Shown here in pieces: positions 43,325 through 53,322 of a DNA stretch of 64,000 nucleotides. Origin of the DNA: Streptomyces lunaelactis (GTDB taxonomy: Bacteria > Actinomycetota > Actinomycetes > Streptomycetales > Streptomycetaceae); assembly GCF_003054555.1 (NCBI RefSeq), contig NZ_CP026304.1, positions 7,626,001 through 7,690,000 on the forward strand, read 5' to 3'. Position 1 is the first letter of the stretch. Every line of letters begins with the position of its first letter. Below the pieces are notes generated by a model that saw nothing but the letters and a program-made list of their open reading frames with translations, did not search any database and was not told the DNA's origin. Position numbers and translations under genes: made by a program.

Positions 43325-46300
43325 ATGGGTGTCACCGTGGAGGAAGCCACTCCCGCCCGTGGCGGCTTGCTGAGCAGGGTGCCAGGGGCATTCGCGATGT
43401 TCTTCGCCGCACTCGGAGTGTTCTGCGTCGTCCTCGCGCTCATTCCGCCACTGCGCCGGCTACTGCGTCCCGTCGCGATGTTCCTGGACCGCGTCGCCGT
43501 ACCCGTCAGCGCCAACCTCGCCTACGCCGTCTTCCTGCTGCTGCTCGCCGCCGCCATCGGCGCCCGTAAGAAGGCCGCCTGGTGGCTGGTCGTCGGCTAT
43601 CTGGCTCTGCTCTTCATCGCCGACGTACTGGTGCTGATCTTCGACGAGGACTGGACCTGGATCCCGAATCTCGTGGTGTGCACGATCGCCCTCGTGGTGC
43701 TCGTCCTGGCACGCGGGGAGTTCTACGCCAGGACCCGTCGCGGGGCACTGCGCCGCGCGCTCCTCGTCCTGGTTCTCGGGCTCGCCGCCGGCATCCTGGT
43801 CGGCTGGGGCCTCGTCGAGCTGTTCCCCGGCGGACTGCCGCAGCGCCAGCGGCTGCCCTGGGCCGCCAACCGGGTGCTCGGCGGACTCGTCTCGGCCGAC
43901 CAGTTCGACGGCCGCCCGGGGCGCGTGCTCTTCTTCCTCCTGGGTCTCTTCGGCGCGCTCGCCCTGCTCAGCGCGGCCAGCACACTCTTCCGCTCGCAGC
44001 GCATGGAAGCCGCACTCCAGGGCGACGAGGAGCCCCGTATCCGCGCACTGCTCGGCGCGTACGGTTCCCAGGACTCCCTCGGCTACTTCGCCACCCGCCG
44101 CGACAAGGCCGTCGTCTTCTCGCCCAGCGGCAAGGGCGCCGTCACCTACCGCGTCGAGGCGGGCGTCTGCCTGGCCAGCGGCGACCCGGTCGGCGCACGC
44201 GAGGCATGGACCCCCGCCATCGAGGCCTGGCTCGACGTCGCCAAGCGCTACGCATGGGCCCCCGCCGTCATGGGCGCATCCGAGGAGGGCGCCACAGTGT
44301 TCGCGCGCTCCGGGCTCGGCGCCATCCAGCTCGGAGACGAGGCGATCCTCCAGGTTGCCCGCTTCGACCTGGACGGCCGCGACATGCGGGTTACCCGGCA
44401 GGCCGTGAACCGGGTGAGGCGGACCGGGGCACGCACCCTGATCCGCCGGCACTCCGCACTCCCCGACGAGGAGATGAAGCGCATCGTCGACAAGGCCGAC
44501 GCCTGGCGGGACACCGAGACCGAACGCGGCTTCTCCATGGCGCTCGACCGCCTGGGCGATCCGGCCGACGGCGACTGCCTGCTCGTCGAGGCCTTCGACG
44601 GGCACGGCAATCTGATCGCGCTGCTCTCGTTCGTCCCCTGGGGCAGGGACGGCATCTCGCTCGACCTGATGCGCCGTGACCGCACCGCCCCCAACGGTGT
44701 CATGGAGTTCATGGTCGCCGAGCTCTGCGCCCAGGCCCCCAAACTCGGCGTACGACGGATCTCCCTCAACTTCGCCGTCTTCCGCTCGGCCTTCGAGGAG
44801 GGCGCCCGCATCGGCGCCGGCCCGGTCCTGAGGATGTGGCGCAAGCTGCTCCTCTTCTTCTCCAAGTGGTGGCAGCTGGAAGCCCTTTACCGGTCCAACG
44901 TCAAATACCAGCCCGAGTGGTATCCGCGCTTCCTCTGCTTCGGCGACGCGGGCTCGCTCGCCCGGGTCGGCCTCGCATCCGGGATCGCCGAGGGCTTCGT
45001 TTCCGTACCGAGCATGCGCAAGCTCTGGGGGAAGGGGAGAAGCCGCCACGGCGTCGTCAGCCCCGTCACCACCGAGGGGCTGCCGTCCATCGACGCCCTC
45101 GGCCTGGCCGGTCCCGAACCGGGCACGGCGGCGGAGGAGCGGCTTCCCGAGCAGGTACGGATCCGTCACCGCAAGCTGGAGCGGCTGCGCGCCGACGGTA
45201 TCGACCCGTACCCGGTGGGCATCGCCCAGCGCACCGACACCCTCGCCGAGATCCGTGCCGCACATCCCGCGCCCGAACCCGGCACCCGCACCGGCCGGCA
45301 AGCCACCGTCGCAGGGCGCGTGATGGTCGTACGCGACCTCGGCGGCGTGGTCTTCGCCGTACTGCGCGACTGGTCCGGCGACCTTCAGATCGCCTTCACC
45401 CGCGACGGCGCAGGCCGACAGGTGCTCAAGGGCTTCACCTCCGACGTCGACCTCGGCGACCACATCACCGCCACGGGGGAGATCGGCACCAGCGACAAGG
45501 GCGAGCTCTCGGTCTTCGTGACCGACTGGCAGTTGACCGGCAAGTGCCTGCGCCCGCTGCCCGACAAGCGGCGCGGGCTCGCCGACCCCGAGGCCAGGGT
45601 CCGCCGCCGGTATCTGGATCTGGTCGCCAGCCCCGGCGCCCGCGATGTCGTACGCCACCGCTCCACTGCCGTCCAGGCGCTGCGCCAGGGGCTGCTGGAG
45701 CGTGGCTATCTCGAGGTCGAGACGCCGATGCTGCAGCAGATCCACGGCGGCGCCAACGCCCGTCCCTTCACCACCCACATCAACGCCTACGATCTCGACC
45801 TCTATCTGCGCATCGCGCCCGAGCTGTATCTCAAGCGGCTGTGCGTGGGCGGTCTGGAGAAGGTCTTCGAGATGGGCCGCACCTTCCGCAACGAAGGCGT
45901 CTCCTACAAGCACAACCCCGAGTTCACGATGCTGGAGGCGTACCAGGCCTTCGCCGACTACGACGTGATGCTCGATCTGACCCGAGAGCTGATCCAGGGC
46001 GCCGCCACCGCCGCCTTCGGCTCCCCGATCGCGCACAAGGCAGGCCCGGACGGCAAGTTCGTGGAGCACGACATCTCGGGGCCCTGGCCGGTCAAGACGC
46101 TGTACGGAGCGGTGTCGGAGGCGCTCGGCGAGGAGGTCGACGCCGACACCGACGAGGCCACGCTGCGACGACTGTGCGACCGGGCCGGTGTGCCGCACGT
46201 CCCCGACGACACCCGCGGCGACGTGGTCCTCGAGATGTACGAGCGCCTCGTCGAGGAGCGGACCAAGATGCCCACCTTCTACAAGGACTTCCCGACCGAC

Positions 46301-46624
46301 GTCTCCCCGCTCACCCGCCAGCACCGCCATGACCCGCGGCTCGCCGAACGCTGGGACCTGGTCGCCTTCGGTACGGAACTGGGCACCGCCTACTCGGAGT
46401 TGACCGACCCGGTGGAGCAGCGCCGCAGACTGACCGCGCAGTCGCTGCTGGCGGCGGGCGGCGACCCGGAGGCGATGGAGATCGACGAGGACTTCCTGGA
46501 CGCGCTGGAGTACGCGATGCCGCCGACCGGCGGTCTCGGCATCGGGGTCGACCGGCTCGTCATGTTCCTCACCGGGCTGACCATCCGCGAGACCCTGCCC
46601 TTCCCGCTGGTCCGCCGTGGCTGA
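43325..46624 (+). CDS. lysX: Bifunctional lysylphosphatidylglycerol synthetase/lysyl-tRNA synthetase
   Basis: 1099 residues from ATG at 43325. It has N-terminal membrane helices (about 25-230), then a DUF2156-type lysyltransferase domain ([49 protein letters not shown]). An OB-fold and class II LysRS domain follow ([62 protein letters not shown]). LysX charges tRNA-Lys and transfers lysine to phosphatidylglycerol, lowering membrane negative charge and giving resistance to cationic peptides. It is full length with all class II motifs present. Confidence 0.95.
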   Translation: MGVTVEEATPARGGLLSRVPGAFAMFFAALGVFCVVLALIPPLRRLLRPVAMFLDRVAVPVSANLAYAVFLLLLAAAIGARKKAAWWLVVGYLALLFIADVLVLIFDEDWTWIPNLVVCTIALVVLVLARGEFYARTRRGALRRALLVLVLGLAAGILVGWGLVELFPGGLPQRQRLPWAANRVLGGLVSADQFDGRPGRVLFFLLGLFGALALLSAASTLFRSQRMEAALQGDEEPRIRALLGAYGSQDSLGYFATRRDKAVVFSPSGKGAVTYRVEAGVCLASGDPVGAREAWTPAIEAWLDVAKRYAWAPAVMGASEEGATVFARSGLGAIQLGDEAILQVARFDLDGRDMRVTRQAVNRVRRTGARTLIRRHSALPDEEMKRIVDKADAWRDTETERGFSMALDRLGDPADGDCLLVEAFDGHGNLIALLSFVPWGRDGISLDLMRRDRTAPNGVMEFMVAELCAQAPKLGVRRISLNFAVFRSAFEEGARIGAGPVLRMWRKLLLFFSKWWQLEALYRSNVKYQPEWYPRFLCFGDAGSLARVGLASGIAEGFVSVPSMRKLWGKGRSRHGVVSPVTTEGLPSIDALGLAGPEPGTAAEERLPEQVRIRHRKLERLRADGIDPYPVGIAQRTDTLAEIRAAHPAPEPGTRTGRQATVAGRVMVVRDLGGVVFAVLRDWSGDLQIAFTRDGAGRQVLKGFTSDVDLGDHITATGEIGTSDKGELSVFVTDWQLTGKCLRPLPDKRRGLADPEARVRRRYLDLVASPGARDVVRHRSTAVQALRQGLLERGYLEVETPMLQQIHGGANARPFTTHINAYDLDLYLRIAPELYLKRLCVGGLEKVFEMGRTFRNEGVSYKHNPEFTMLEAYQAFADYDVMLDLTRELIQGAATAAFGSPIAHKAGPDGKFVEHDISGPWPVKTLYGAVSEALGEEVDADTDEATLRRLCDRAGVPHVPDDTRGDVVLEMYERLVEERTKMPTFYKDFPTDVSPLTRQHRHDPRLAERWDLVAFGTELGTAYSELTDPVEQRRRLTAQSLLAAGGDPEAMEIDEDFLDALEYAMPPTGGLGIGVDRLVMFLTGLTIRETLPFPLVRRG

Positions 46625-46643
46625 GGGTCGTCGCCTGCGGCCC

Positions 46644-46805
46644 AGGGCGTGTCTTTCGGATCTTGCCGGGCTCGCGTGCCCTGGCACGGCACCTCGCTGC
46701 GTTGTCGTCAGTCGCCTACGCTCCGCGTGGGCTCCTTCCTCCGCCTTGCGATGCACCACACCAGACCCCGCTCACTGATCCGGCCTGATCCCAAAGACAC
46801 GCCCT
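46644..46805. repeat. MITE-like dispersed repeat with terminal inverted repeats
   Basis: 162-bp element bounded by AGGGCGTGTCTTT (46644-46656) and its perfect inverted copy AAAGACACGCCCT (46793-46805); the inverted similarity extends inward to about 26 bp with few mismatches. A second copy in opposite orientation lies at 60177-60300. The inside holds no gene. It fills most of the gap between lysX and the deacetylase gene and could act as a bidirectional terminator. Streptomyces genomes carry many such non-autonomous elements. Confidence 0.8.
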
Positions 46806-46866
46806 ACCACTGCTCCCATCGGGTAGTTTCGCCTGCACTACCGGTGTGGATGAGGCCCCGGGCGCG

Positions 46867-47727
46867 ATGGCCGTGCAGCAGTTGGTCATGAAAAAGGATC
46901 AGATGCTCCGTGGGCGGCGGTCGGTGCTCCGTATCGTCGCCTGCCTCGGTGCGGCCGCCACCGCCGGGCTGCTCGTCAGCGAGCGGGCACAGACCCCCGG
47001 CAGGCCGGCGGCTCCGCGCACGGTCGGCGGTCCCCCGGCGGCCGCGGCTCCGCCGGCGAAGGCCTCGGTGTACCGGCTGCAGCCCATGACCGCGTACACC
47101 CCGCCGCGGTTCCGCCGGGCCGTTCCGCCGGTGCGCCGGCGCCCGTTCCTCAGGATGTCCGGGGCGGGCCGCACCATGGTGCTCACGTTCGACGACGGAC
47201 CGGACCCCCGCTACACCCCAGGCATCCTCAGCACATTGCGCGAGTACGACGTACGGGCGATGTTCTTCGTCTGCGGCGAAATGGCCACCGACAACCGCGA
47301 TCTGCTCCGCGAGATGGCCGATGCCGGCCATGTCGTCGGCAACCACACCTGGTCGCACCCGCTGATCCCCAAGCTCCCGCCGTCCAGGATCCGCGAGGAA
47401 CTGGGCCGTACCAGCGAGGTGATCGAGAAGACGCTGGGCACCCCGCCGCTCTGGTACCGGGCCCCCTTCGGCGCCTGGAACAGGCACTCCTTCGAGATCG
47501 GCGCGGAGCTCGGCATGGAGCCCCTGGCCTGGACCGTCGACAGCCGCGACTGGACGGAGCCCGGCACCAGGACGATCGTCCGGCGGGTGCTGGACGGCGC
47601 GGGGCCCGGAGTCGTCGTCCTCTCGCACGACGCGGGCGGCGACCGTTCGCAGAGCGTCGCGGCGCTGCGCGACTATCTGCCCGAACTGCTCGGCGCCGGC
47701 TACCGCATCACCGTCCCGCGCCGCTGA
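46867..47727 (+). CDS. Secreted polysaccharide deacetylase (NodB/CE4)
   Basis: About 286 residues; in-frame starts at 46846 (GTG), 46867 and 46888 are possible, and none has a strong ribosome-binding site. The signal sequence (RGRRSVLRIVACLGAAATAGLL) is followed by a Pro/Ala-rich linker. The NodB motifs are VLTFDDGPDPRYTP (catalytic Asp pair), GNHTWSHP (HxxxH metal site), YRAPFGAW and VLSHDAGG. It probably removes N-acetyl groups from peptidoglycan or another extracellular glycan. Confidence 0.87.
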   Translation: MAVQQLVMKKDQMLRGRRSVLRIVACLGAAATAGLLVSERAQTPGRPAAPRTVGGPPAAAAPPAKASVYRLQPMTAYTPPRFRRAVPPVRRRPFLRMSGAGRTMVLTFDDGPDPRYTPGILSTLREYDVRAMFFVCGEMATDNRDLLREMADAGHVVGNHTWSHPLIPKLPPSRIREELGRTSEVIEKTLGTPPLWYRAPFGAWNRHSFEIGAELGMEPLAWTVDSRDWTEPGTRTIVRRVLDGAGPGVVVLSHDAGGDRSQSVAALRDYLPELLGAGYRITVPRR

Positions 47728-47781
47728 GTCACGCGGCGGCTGCTCGGCCGCGGTTCGGTGGGAGCCCGGTGGGGCCGGGGA

Positions 47782-48435
47782 TCAACGGATCTTGACCATA
47801 CGCGCGAAGACCACGACGTTCCCGTTGTAGCCGCCCGCCTTCGAGTAGCCGCCGCCGCATGTGATCACGCGCAGCTCCGCCTGCCCCGTGTCGCCGTACA
47901 CCCGGGCACCGGGGAAGTTCTCCTTGGAGAAGACCTCGACGCCGTACACCTCGAAGACCGCGGTACGGCCGTCGAAGCGTTCCACCTCGATGTGCTGACC
48001 CGTCCGAATGGAGCCGAGGCCGTAGAAGACGGCGGGCCCCGACAGATTGTCGACATGGCCGACGACGACCGAAGTGCCGCGCTGGCCCGGGGAGATGCCG
48101 TTCTGGTACCAGCCGGCGATATTGGGGTCCTGCGGGGGCGGCGCCTCGATCCAGCCGTCCTGGTCCAGACCCACGTCCATGACCGGCGTATCGACCTTGA
48201 TCGAGGGGATCCTCACCCGTGCCGCGGGGGCGTACGGAAGCGTCTCCAGGGGGACGATCGGGGCGAACGTCTCGCCCGTGGCGCGGCTCAGCGAGACGGC
48301 CGCCGCCGGCTGGGGCGGGCCCAGGGCCACATCCGCCCCGTTCCTCATCAGAGCGATCCCGCTGAGCATGACGAGGGCCAGTACGCCCCAGGGCGAGCGT
48401 TTCCTCCACTCCGAGCCGCTGTGGTCCTGCCCCAT
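47782..48435 (-). CDS. Class F sortase
   Basis: 217 residues. One N-terminal anchor helix (WGVLALVMLSGIALM) precedes the sortase barrel: RVRIPSIKVDTPVMDVGLD, the catalytic His in VVVGHVDNLSGPAVF, Cys in LRVITCGGGYSKAGGY and Arg in VVFARMV. Class F sortases of actinobacteria are small single-domain enzymes. ATG at 48435 has GAGGAG 6 nt upstream. Two predicted surface proteins are encoded just upstream, but neither has an LPXTG signal. Confidence 0.88.
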   Translation of the reverse strand: MGQDHSGSEWRKRSPWGVLALVMLSGIALMRNGADVALGPPQPAAAVSLSRATGETFAPIVPLETLPYAPAARVRIPSIKVDTPVMDVGLDQDGWIEAPPPQDPNIAGWYQNGISPGQRGTSVVVGHVDNLSGPAVFYGLGSIRTGQHIEVERFDGRTAVFEVYGVEVFSKENFPGARVYGDTGQAELRVITCGGGYSKAGGYNGNVVVFARMVKIR

Positions 48436-48746
48436 GATTCTCCTCTTCTCGGCGCCTGTGGGCACGCTAAGTGAGCCGTGCCCGAGCGGCGAGGAGAGAA
48501 GGGCGAACGGGTGGTGGGACCTGCGCTGATGACCCATCCGAGTAATCGGCGGATAAAAATTCTGACGGTCTGTGACCTGCGCCTCCGTCAGATCCCTCGG
48601 CGCGTCGTCGGCGTGTCGTCTCACCGGGGTGGACCAGCGCCGAAATGCGGCGGCTGCGGGACCCGGTGAGGGTTCGTCATGGAAGACGTACTCGTCGAAA
48701 TTCCCGGAGCGCCCGCTTTGGGGCGTCTTCCGCTGGAGGTTCAACG

Positions 48747-49250
48747 ATGCGTGCTTCACGCGCTCTCGCAGTGGCTGCTGCCGCGTGCGTGGCCGTCGGG
48801 CTCTCTGCCCCGCTGGCCGCCGCGGGCGGCGACAACAACCAGAACACCGGTCCGATCAACATCAGCGTCAATCCGCAGGCGGTCCACCCGGGCGGCATCC
48901 TGACGATCACGGTCCAGGGCTGCAACCGCGGTGGCACGGTCTCGTCCAGTGTCTTCCCGACCACCAATCTCTCCGGGAACCAGGGAGGCCGCGCCACCGC
49001 CACCGCGCGGGTCAACGACAATGCCACACCGGGGCAGTACCACCTGTCCGTCAGGTGCAACGACAACCCGCAGGTGGCGACCCAGCAGTTCACCGTGCTG
49101 CCGGCGCGGGGCGCGCAGGGTGGTCTCGGTGGCTCGGTCGGCCCCAGCTCCACCGAGATGGCGCTCGGCGGTGGACTGGTCGCCGCGGCGGCCGTCGGCG
49201 GCACTCTCTTCATCGCCCGTCGCCGCCGTGTGATCAGCGGAAAGGTCTGA
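48747..49250 (+). CDS. Surface protein with C-terminal anchor, paralogue A
   Basis: 167 residues from ATG at 48747 with GGAGG 8 nt upstream. Order: Sec signal peptide (ALAVAAAACVAVGLSAPLAAA), an Ig-like extracellular domain with two cysteines (VQGCNRGG, VRCNDNPQ), linker GAQGGLGGSVG, then a membrane helix (GGGLVAAAAVGGTLFIA) and basic tail RRRRVISGKV. This is a cell-wall-anchor layout without an LPXTG motif. It is convergent with a paralogue at 49367-49888, and the class F sortase gene is adjacent. Confidence 0.75.
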   Translation: MRASRALAVAAAACVAVGLSAPLAAAGGDNNQNTGPINISVNPQAVHPGGILTITVQGCNRGGTVSSSVFPTTNLSGNQGGRATATARVNDNATPGQYHLSVRCNDNPQVATQQFTVLPARGAQGGLGGSVGPSSTEMALGGGLVAAAAVGGTLFIARRRRVISGKV

Positions 49251-49280
49251 CCGGCCGAACCTCCCGGTCGGCCCCAACCG

Positions 49281-49320
49281 CCCGTCGCCCCGAGTCCTGG
49301 CCAGGACTCGGGGCGACGGG
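49281..49320. terminator. Perfect 20-bp-arm hairpin between two convergent genes
   Basis: CCCGTCGCCCCGAGTCCTGG (49281-49300) is followed directly by its exact inverted copy (49301-49320), so the palindrome is perfect over 40 bp; the loop would form from the central bases. It starts 30 bp after the stop of paralogue A and 47 bp before that of paralogue B. It is well placed as a bidirectional terminator. Confidence 0.85.
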
Positions 49321-49366
49321 CGTACAGAGGCGCTACGGGCCCAGGAGGTGGTAGGGGCGGGACGCG

Positions 49367-49888
49367 TCAGTGCTGATGGCTCCCGGAGCGGCGGCGTACG
49401 ACATAGACGGTGGCGGTTGCCGCGGCGACGACCAATGCGGTGCCTGCGGCGAGCTCCCCGGCGTTCATTCCGCCGATGCTGCCGCCGAGACCGCCCCGGA
49501 CGGCCCCGGGTGACGTGGAGACGGTGGAGCTGATGGTCGGCGTGGACCGTCCGCCGGCGATGGTGATATCGAAGTTCCCCGACGCCTGTCCAGTGCAGAT
49601 GAACCGCACCGTGTACACGGCGCCCGGCCTGGCGTCCGTGTCGACCGAGGTCGAGGTGGAGGTGCCCTGGTTGATGGTGACGGCGTCGAAGACCCCGGAT
49701 GTGGCCGTGGCCGGTCCGTTGCATCCGCTGGCGGACAGGGTGACCCGCCCGCCCGGGGAGACCGTCGAGGGGATGACAGTGAAGAAGGGCGTCGTCTGCT
49801 TGCTGTCGGTGGCTGCCGCGAGGGGAGCGGTCAGGGCGAGTGAGGCCACTCCCAGCAGAGCGGCGGATGCGGCACGTATCGCGCGCAT
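49367..49888 (-). CDS. Surface protein with C-terminal anchor, paralogue B
   Basis: 173 residues from ATG at 49888 with GGAGG 7 nt upstream. Layout as in paralogue A: signal peptide (AALLGVASLALTAPLAAA), an extracellular domain with two cysteines (LSASGCNGPA, VRFICTGQAS), Ser/Thr-rich stretch, linker GAVRGGLGGSIGG, membrane helix (AAGTALVVAAATATVYVV) and basic tail RRRSGSHQH. The shared GGLGGS(I/V)G linker and overall plan show a paralogous pair. No LPXTG motif is seen. Confidence 0.75.
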   Translation of the reverse strand: MRAIRAASAALLGVASLALTAPLAAATDSKQTTPFFTVIPSTVSPGGRVTLSASGCNGPATATSGVFDAVTINQGTSTSTSVDTDARPGAVYTVRFICTGQASGNFDITIAGGRSTPTISSTVSTSPGAVRGGLGGSIGGMNAGELAAGTALVVAAATATVYVVRRRSGSHQH

Positions 49889-50140
49889 GGACAATCCTCC
49901 GGGTCTCCGAGGAGCAGCTGTGGAACCGTTTCCACAAAGAGCAGGGAATGCACCTCGATGATCGAAAAGCTATGAGCGGCCGTTTTCGCCCGCGATCGCT
50001 GTCGTACGAATGGGGCATCGATGTCCCCCGGGCGGGCGACAGCCAGGGCGTGTCAGGCTGTCGGTTCCGGCGGCGGAAGAGATGGGGGCGCCGCGTCGGC
50101 GATCCGGGAACGGCAGTCGGCCCCGAAGGGAGTCCGGAGC

Positions 50141-51106
50141 ATGGACGTGCGGTATCCGCCGATTGAGCCGTACGAGCAGGGGATGCTCGATGTGGGCGAC
50201 GGCAACCGCGTGTACTGGGAGGTCTGCGGCAACCCCGGGGGCAAGCCCGCACTCGTCGTCCACGGGGGACCGGGATCGGGGTGCACCGATGGCGTACGCA
50301 GATACTTCGACCCGGACCGGTACCGCGTCGTCCTCTTCGACCAGCGCGGCTGCGGACGCAGTACGCCGCACGCCGCCGATCCAGCGGCCGACATGCGCCA
50401 CAACACCACCGGCCATCTGCTCGCCGACATGGAACGGCTGCGGGAGCACCTCGGGATCGAGCGGTGGCTGCTGTTCGGTGGATCGTGGGGGTCGACGCTG
50501 CTCCTCGCTTACGCCGAGCGGCATCCGGAGCGTGTCTCCCAGATCGTCGTCAACGGAGTCACCACGACCCGGCGGTCGGAGACCGACTGGCTCTACCGGG
50601 GAGTGGGACGGTTCTTCCCCGAGCAGTGGGAGCGCTTCGGGGCAGGTGTCCCGGAGACCGACCGAGCCGGTGACCTGGTGGCCGCGTACGCGCGCCTGAT
50701 GGAGGACCCGGACAGGGGCGTACGGGAGAGGGCCGCCAACGACTGGTGCGCCTGGGAGGACGCCGTACTGTCCCAGGAGCCGAACGGCGCCCCGCATCCC
50801 TACGGCGACCGCCCACCGGCCGCGCGCCTCGCTCTCGTACGGATCGCCTCCCACTACTTCGCGCACGGCGCATGGCTGGAGGAGGGCGCGCTGCTGCGGG
50901 ATGCCGGCCGGCTGAAGGGAATCCCGGGTGTGCTCTTCCACGGCCGCCTGGACCTGAGCAGTCCGCTCGACACCGCCTGGGAGCTGAGCCGCGGCTGGCC
51001 CGAAGCGGAACTGGTCGTGATCGACGACGCGGGACATCAGGGCAGCGATGCGATGCGTGCGCAGCTGCTCGGCGCGCTCGATCGCTTCGGTTCCCTGAGT
51101 GACTGA
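50141..51106 (+). CDS. pip: Proline iminopeptidase (alpha/beta hydrolase)
   Basis: 321 residues. Family motifs are ALVVHGGPGSGC (oxyanion region), VVLFDQRGCGRSTPHA, the nucleophile in LFGGSWGSTLLLAYAE, and the acid and His in FHGRLDLSSP and DDAGHQG. It removes N-terminal proline from peptides. ATG at 50141 is favoured by AAGGGAG 8 nt upstream; the longer open frame to 50021 lacks support. No signal peptide, so it is cytoplasmic. It is probably monocistronic. Confidence 0.93.
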   Translation: MDVRYPPIEPYEQGMLDVGDGNRVYWEVCGNPGGKPALVVHGGPGSGCTDGVRRYFDPDRYRVVLFDQRGCGRSTPHAADPAADMRHNTTGHLLADMERLREHLGIERWLLFGGSWGSTLLLAYAERHPERVSQIVVNGVTTTRRSETDWLYRGVGRFFPEQWERFGAGVPETDRAGDLVAAYARLMEDPDRGVRERAANDWCAWEDAVLSQEPNGAPHPYGDRPPAARLALVRIASHYFAHGAWLEEGALLRDAGRLKGIPGVLFHGRLDLSSPLDTAWELSRGWPEAELVVIDDAGHQGSDAMRAQLLGALDRFGSLSD

Positions 51107-51307
51107 CGGAGCCAGTGGTGCAGTTGAGATCAAGCCATTCTGTCGTGGGGTGAATTCCCCTGGTGGAAGAGGGATTTCAACCGTTCGCGTTTGCGACTCC
51201 GAAGATTTTTTCGGACGCGTTGAACACAGCGCGCCCTCCCGTCCGTACCTAGAGCCAGGAACGGCGCACTGGCGCCGCAACAGGCTCGAAGGACTACGGG
51301 AGTGGAC
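51107..51307 (+). promoter_or_regulatory. Leader of the SCO0930-type lipoprotein with possible ECF-type promoter
   Basis: 201 bp with no gene. The patch TTGAACACAGCGCGCCCTCC followed by CGTCCG near 51219-51246 resembles an ECF sigma promoter, which commonly has GAAC at -35 and CGT at -10. AT-rich GATTTTTTCGG lies just upstream. The assignment is by eye only. Confidence 0.3.
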
Positions 51308-52276
51308 ATGAACACCTGGCGTAACGCCTCGCTCGCGGTTACTGCGGCGGCCGTACTCGCGCTGACGACGGCGTGCGGTCAGGACAAGGGCAACGAGACC
51401 CCCAATGGTCAGGCCGTCGGCGCGGCCAACCCGGCCGCGCCCGGCAATGGCGGCTACGGATCGGACTACGGCTCCGGCACCGCGAACCAGGCGGCGGCCA
51501 AGCCCGCCGGTCAACTCGCCGTCTGGGACAGCAAGGAACTCGGCAAGGTCGTCACCGACAGCGCCGGCTTCACCCTCTACCGCTTCGACAAGGACACCGC
51601 CAGCCCGCCGAAGTCGAATTGCGAAGGCGAGTGCGCGAAGGCCTGGCCCGTTGTGTCCGCCGGCGGTGCCTCGGCCGCCCCCGGCACCGACGCCTCCCTG
51701 ATCGGCGAGGTCACCCGGACCGACGGCACCAAGCAGCTCACCATCGGCGGCTGGCCGATGTACCGCTTCGCCAAGGACGCCAAGCCCGGTGACGCGAAGG
51801 GCCAGGGCGTCGGCGGCACCTGGTTCGCGGCGGCCCCCGACGGCAAGAAGGCCCAGGGTGGCGCGGGCGGCGACGACGACGGCGGCGAAGAGGCCGGCGG
51901 CCAGCCCGCCGACCTCGCCGGACTCTCCGTCCGCAAGGACCCCAAGCTTGGCGAGATCGTCGTCGACAAGAACGGTATGACGGTCTACCGGTTCAAGAAG
52001 GACTCCGCCTGGCCGATGAAGACGGCCTGCACCGGCGACTGCCTCAAGAAGTGGCCTGTTGTCGCCCCGGTCGACAAGAACGACACCGAGGGAATCCTCA
52101 AGAAGGGCTTCGTGACCTTCGACCGTCCCGACGGAATCAAGCAGCAGACGATCGACTGCTGGCCGATCTACACCTTCTCGGGCGACGCGAAGCCGGGCGA
52201 CACCAACGGCCAGGGTGTGGGCGGCACTTGGTTCGCCGTCTCGCCCACGAGCAAGCTGGTCGGAGCGCCCAAGTAG
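51308..52276 (+). CDS. Lipoprotein with two COG4315 repeats (SCO0930 family)
   Basis: 322 residues from ATG at 51308, with GGGAG 5 nt upstream and lipobox ALTTAC (Cys23). Two related modules each show a repeat pattern: LGKVVTDSAGFTLYRFDKD with CEGECAKAWPVV and GGWPMYRFAKDAKPGDAKGQ, then LGEIVVDKNGMTVYRFKKD with CTGDCLKKWPVV and CWPIYTFSGDAKPGDTNGQ. A Gly/Asp-rich linker separates them. Function is unknown. It is followed by a methyltransferase and an RmdA-type gene, the same order I recall for SCO0930-0929-0928 in S. coelicolor. Confidence 0.88.
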   Translation: MNTWRNASLAVTAAAVLALTTACGQDKGNETPNGQAVGAANPAAPGNGGYGSDYGSGTANQAAAKPAGQLAVWDSKELGKVVTDSAGFTLYRFDKDTASPPKSNCEGECAKAWPVVSAGGASAAPGTDASLIGEVTRTDGTKQLTIGGWPMYRFAKDAKPGDAKGQGVGGTWFAAAPDGKKAQGGAGGDDDGGEEAGGQPADLAGLSVRKDPKLGEIVVDKNGMTVYRFKKDSAWPMKTACTGDCLKKWPVVAPVDKNDTEGILKKGFVTFDRPDGIKQQTIDCWPIYTFSGDAKPGDTNGQGVGGTWFAVSPTSKLVGAPK

Positions 52277-52509
52277 TCCCCACGCTGCGCCTCCGGCCCA
52301 GCCGGCCCGTCTCACGCCCCCCGCGTGATGGCGGGCCGGTTGCTTGCCACCGGTCTGTGACGAACACAAGTGCCCAACACGTGTGACCAAGAACGGACCG
52401 CTAATTTCCGTTTGGGCTCGCTCTCTTGGCGGGCGATCAGTAGCCTCGGCTCGAACAACTGGCCATGGACATGGCCGAACTCCCCCGTGGCGACTTGTTG
52501 GAGACATCG

Positions 52510-53322
52510 ATGGAGCGTCCCGCCTGGGCCCCGCAGGGCATCGACATATCGTTGCCGAGCGTGTCCCGCATCTATGACTACTACCTGGGCGGCTCGCACA
52601 ACTTCGAAGTCGACCGGGAAGCCGCGCGCAAGGCCATGGAGTTCATGCCGGGCCTCCCCAAGATCATGCAGGCGAACCGGGCGTTCATGCGCCGTGCCGT
52701 GAATTACGCGGTGGGCGAGGGCGTCACCCAGTTCCTCGACATCGGCTCCGGCATTCCGACCTTCGGCAATGTCCATGAGGTTGCGCAGAAGGCCAGCGAC
52801 GAGTCCCGCGTGGTCTATGTCGACCACGATCCGGTGGCCGTGGCGCACAGCCGGGCCGTCCTGGACGGCGACGAGCGGGCCGCCGTCCTCTCCGCCGATC
52901 TGCGCAAACCGCAGCAGATCCTCGACAGCCCCGAGGTCGCCGGACTGCTCGACCTGGACCGGCCCGTCGCGCTGCTCCTCGTCGCCGTACTCCACTTCAT
53001 CGAGGACGAGGACGACCCGCAGAGCGCCGTCGCCGAACTCCACGACGCACTCGCGCCCGGCAGCCTGATCATCCTCACGCACGCCTCGTACGAAGGAATA
53101 CCGCTGACCCAGGAGCAGGCGGGCGGCGCGGTCGGCGTCTACCGGAACATACGCAACCCACTGGTCATGCGCTCGCGCGAGGAGATCGCGCGGTTCTTCA
53201 AGGGATACGGGATGGTCGAGCCCGGTCTGGTGTCCATGCCGCACTGGCGGCCCGACGCACCCGCCGAGCAGGAGGACCCATATGCCTTTTCGGGCTTCGC
53301 CGGGGTGGGGCGCAAGGCGTGA
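52510..53322 (+). CDS. SAM-dependent methyltransferase (DUF574/Methyltransf_19)
   Basis: 270 residues starting MERPAWAPQGIDI at 52510, with TTGGAGA 6-8 nt upstream; an in-frame ATG at 52465 is the alternative. Family hallmarks: SRIYDYYLGGSHNFEVDREA, FLDIGSGIPTFGNVHEVAQ (SAM site), VVYVDHDPVAVAHSRA, LLVAVLHFIED. The family is expanded in Streptomyces and its substrates are unknown. Its stop overlaps the start of the rmdA gene, so the two are co-translated. Confidence 0.9.
   Translation: MERPAWAPQGIDISLPSVSRIYDYYLGGSHNFEVDREAARKAMEFMPGLPKIMQANRAFMRRAVNYAVGEGVTQFLDIGSGIPTFGNVHEVAQKASDESRVVYVDHDPVAVAHSRAVLDGDERAAVLSADLRKPQQILDSPEVAGLLDLDRPVALLLVAVLHFIEDEDDPQSAVAELHDALAPGSLIILTHASYEGIPLTQEQAGGAVGVYRNIRNPLVMRSREEIARFFKGYGMVEPGLVSMPHWRPDAPAEQEDPYAFSGFAGVGRKA

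Noticed and set aside
43460..46759. A 1099-codon minus-strand open frame opposite lysX.
   Set aside because: It is the antisense shadow of lysX, which has complete domain evidence. The antisense product is low-complexity and Val/Gly/Ala/Asp-rich.
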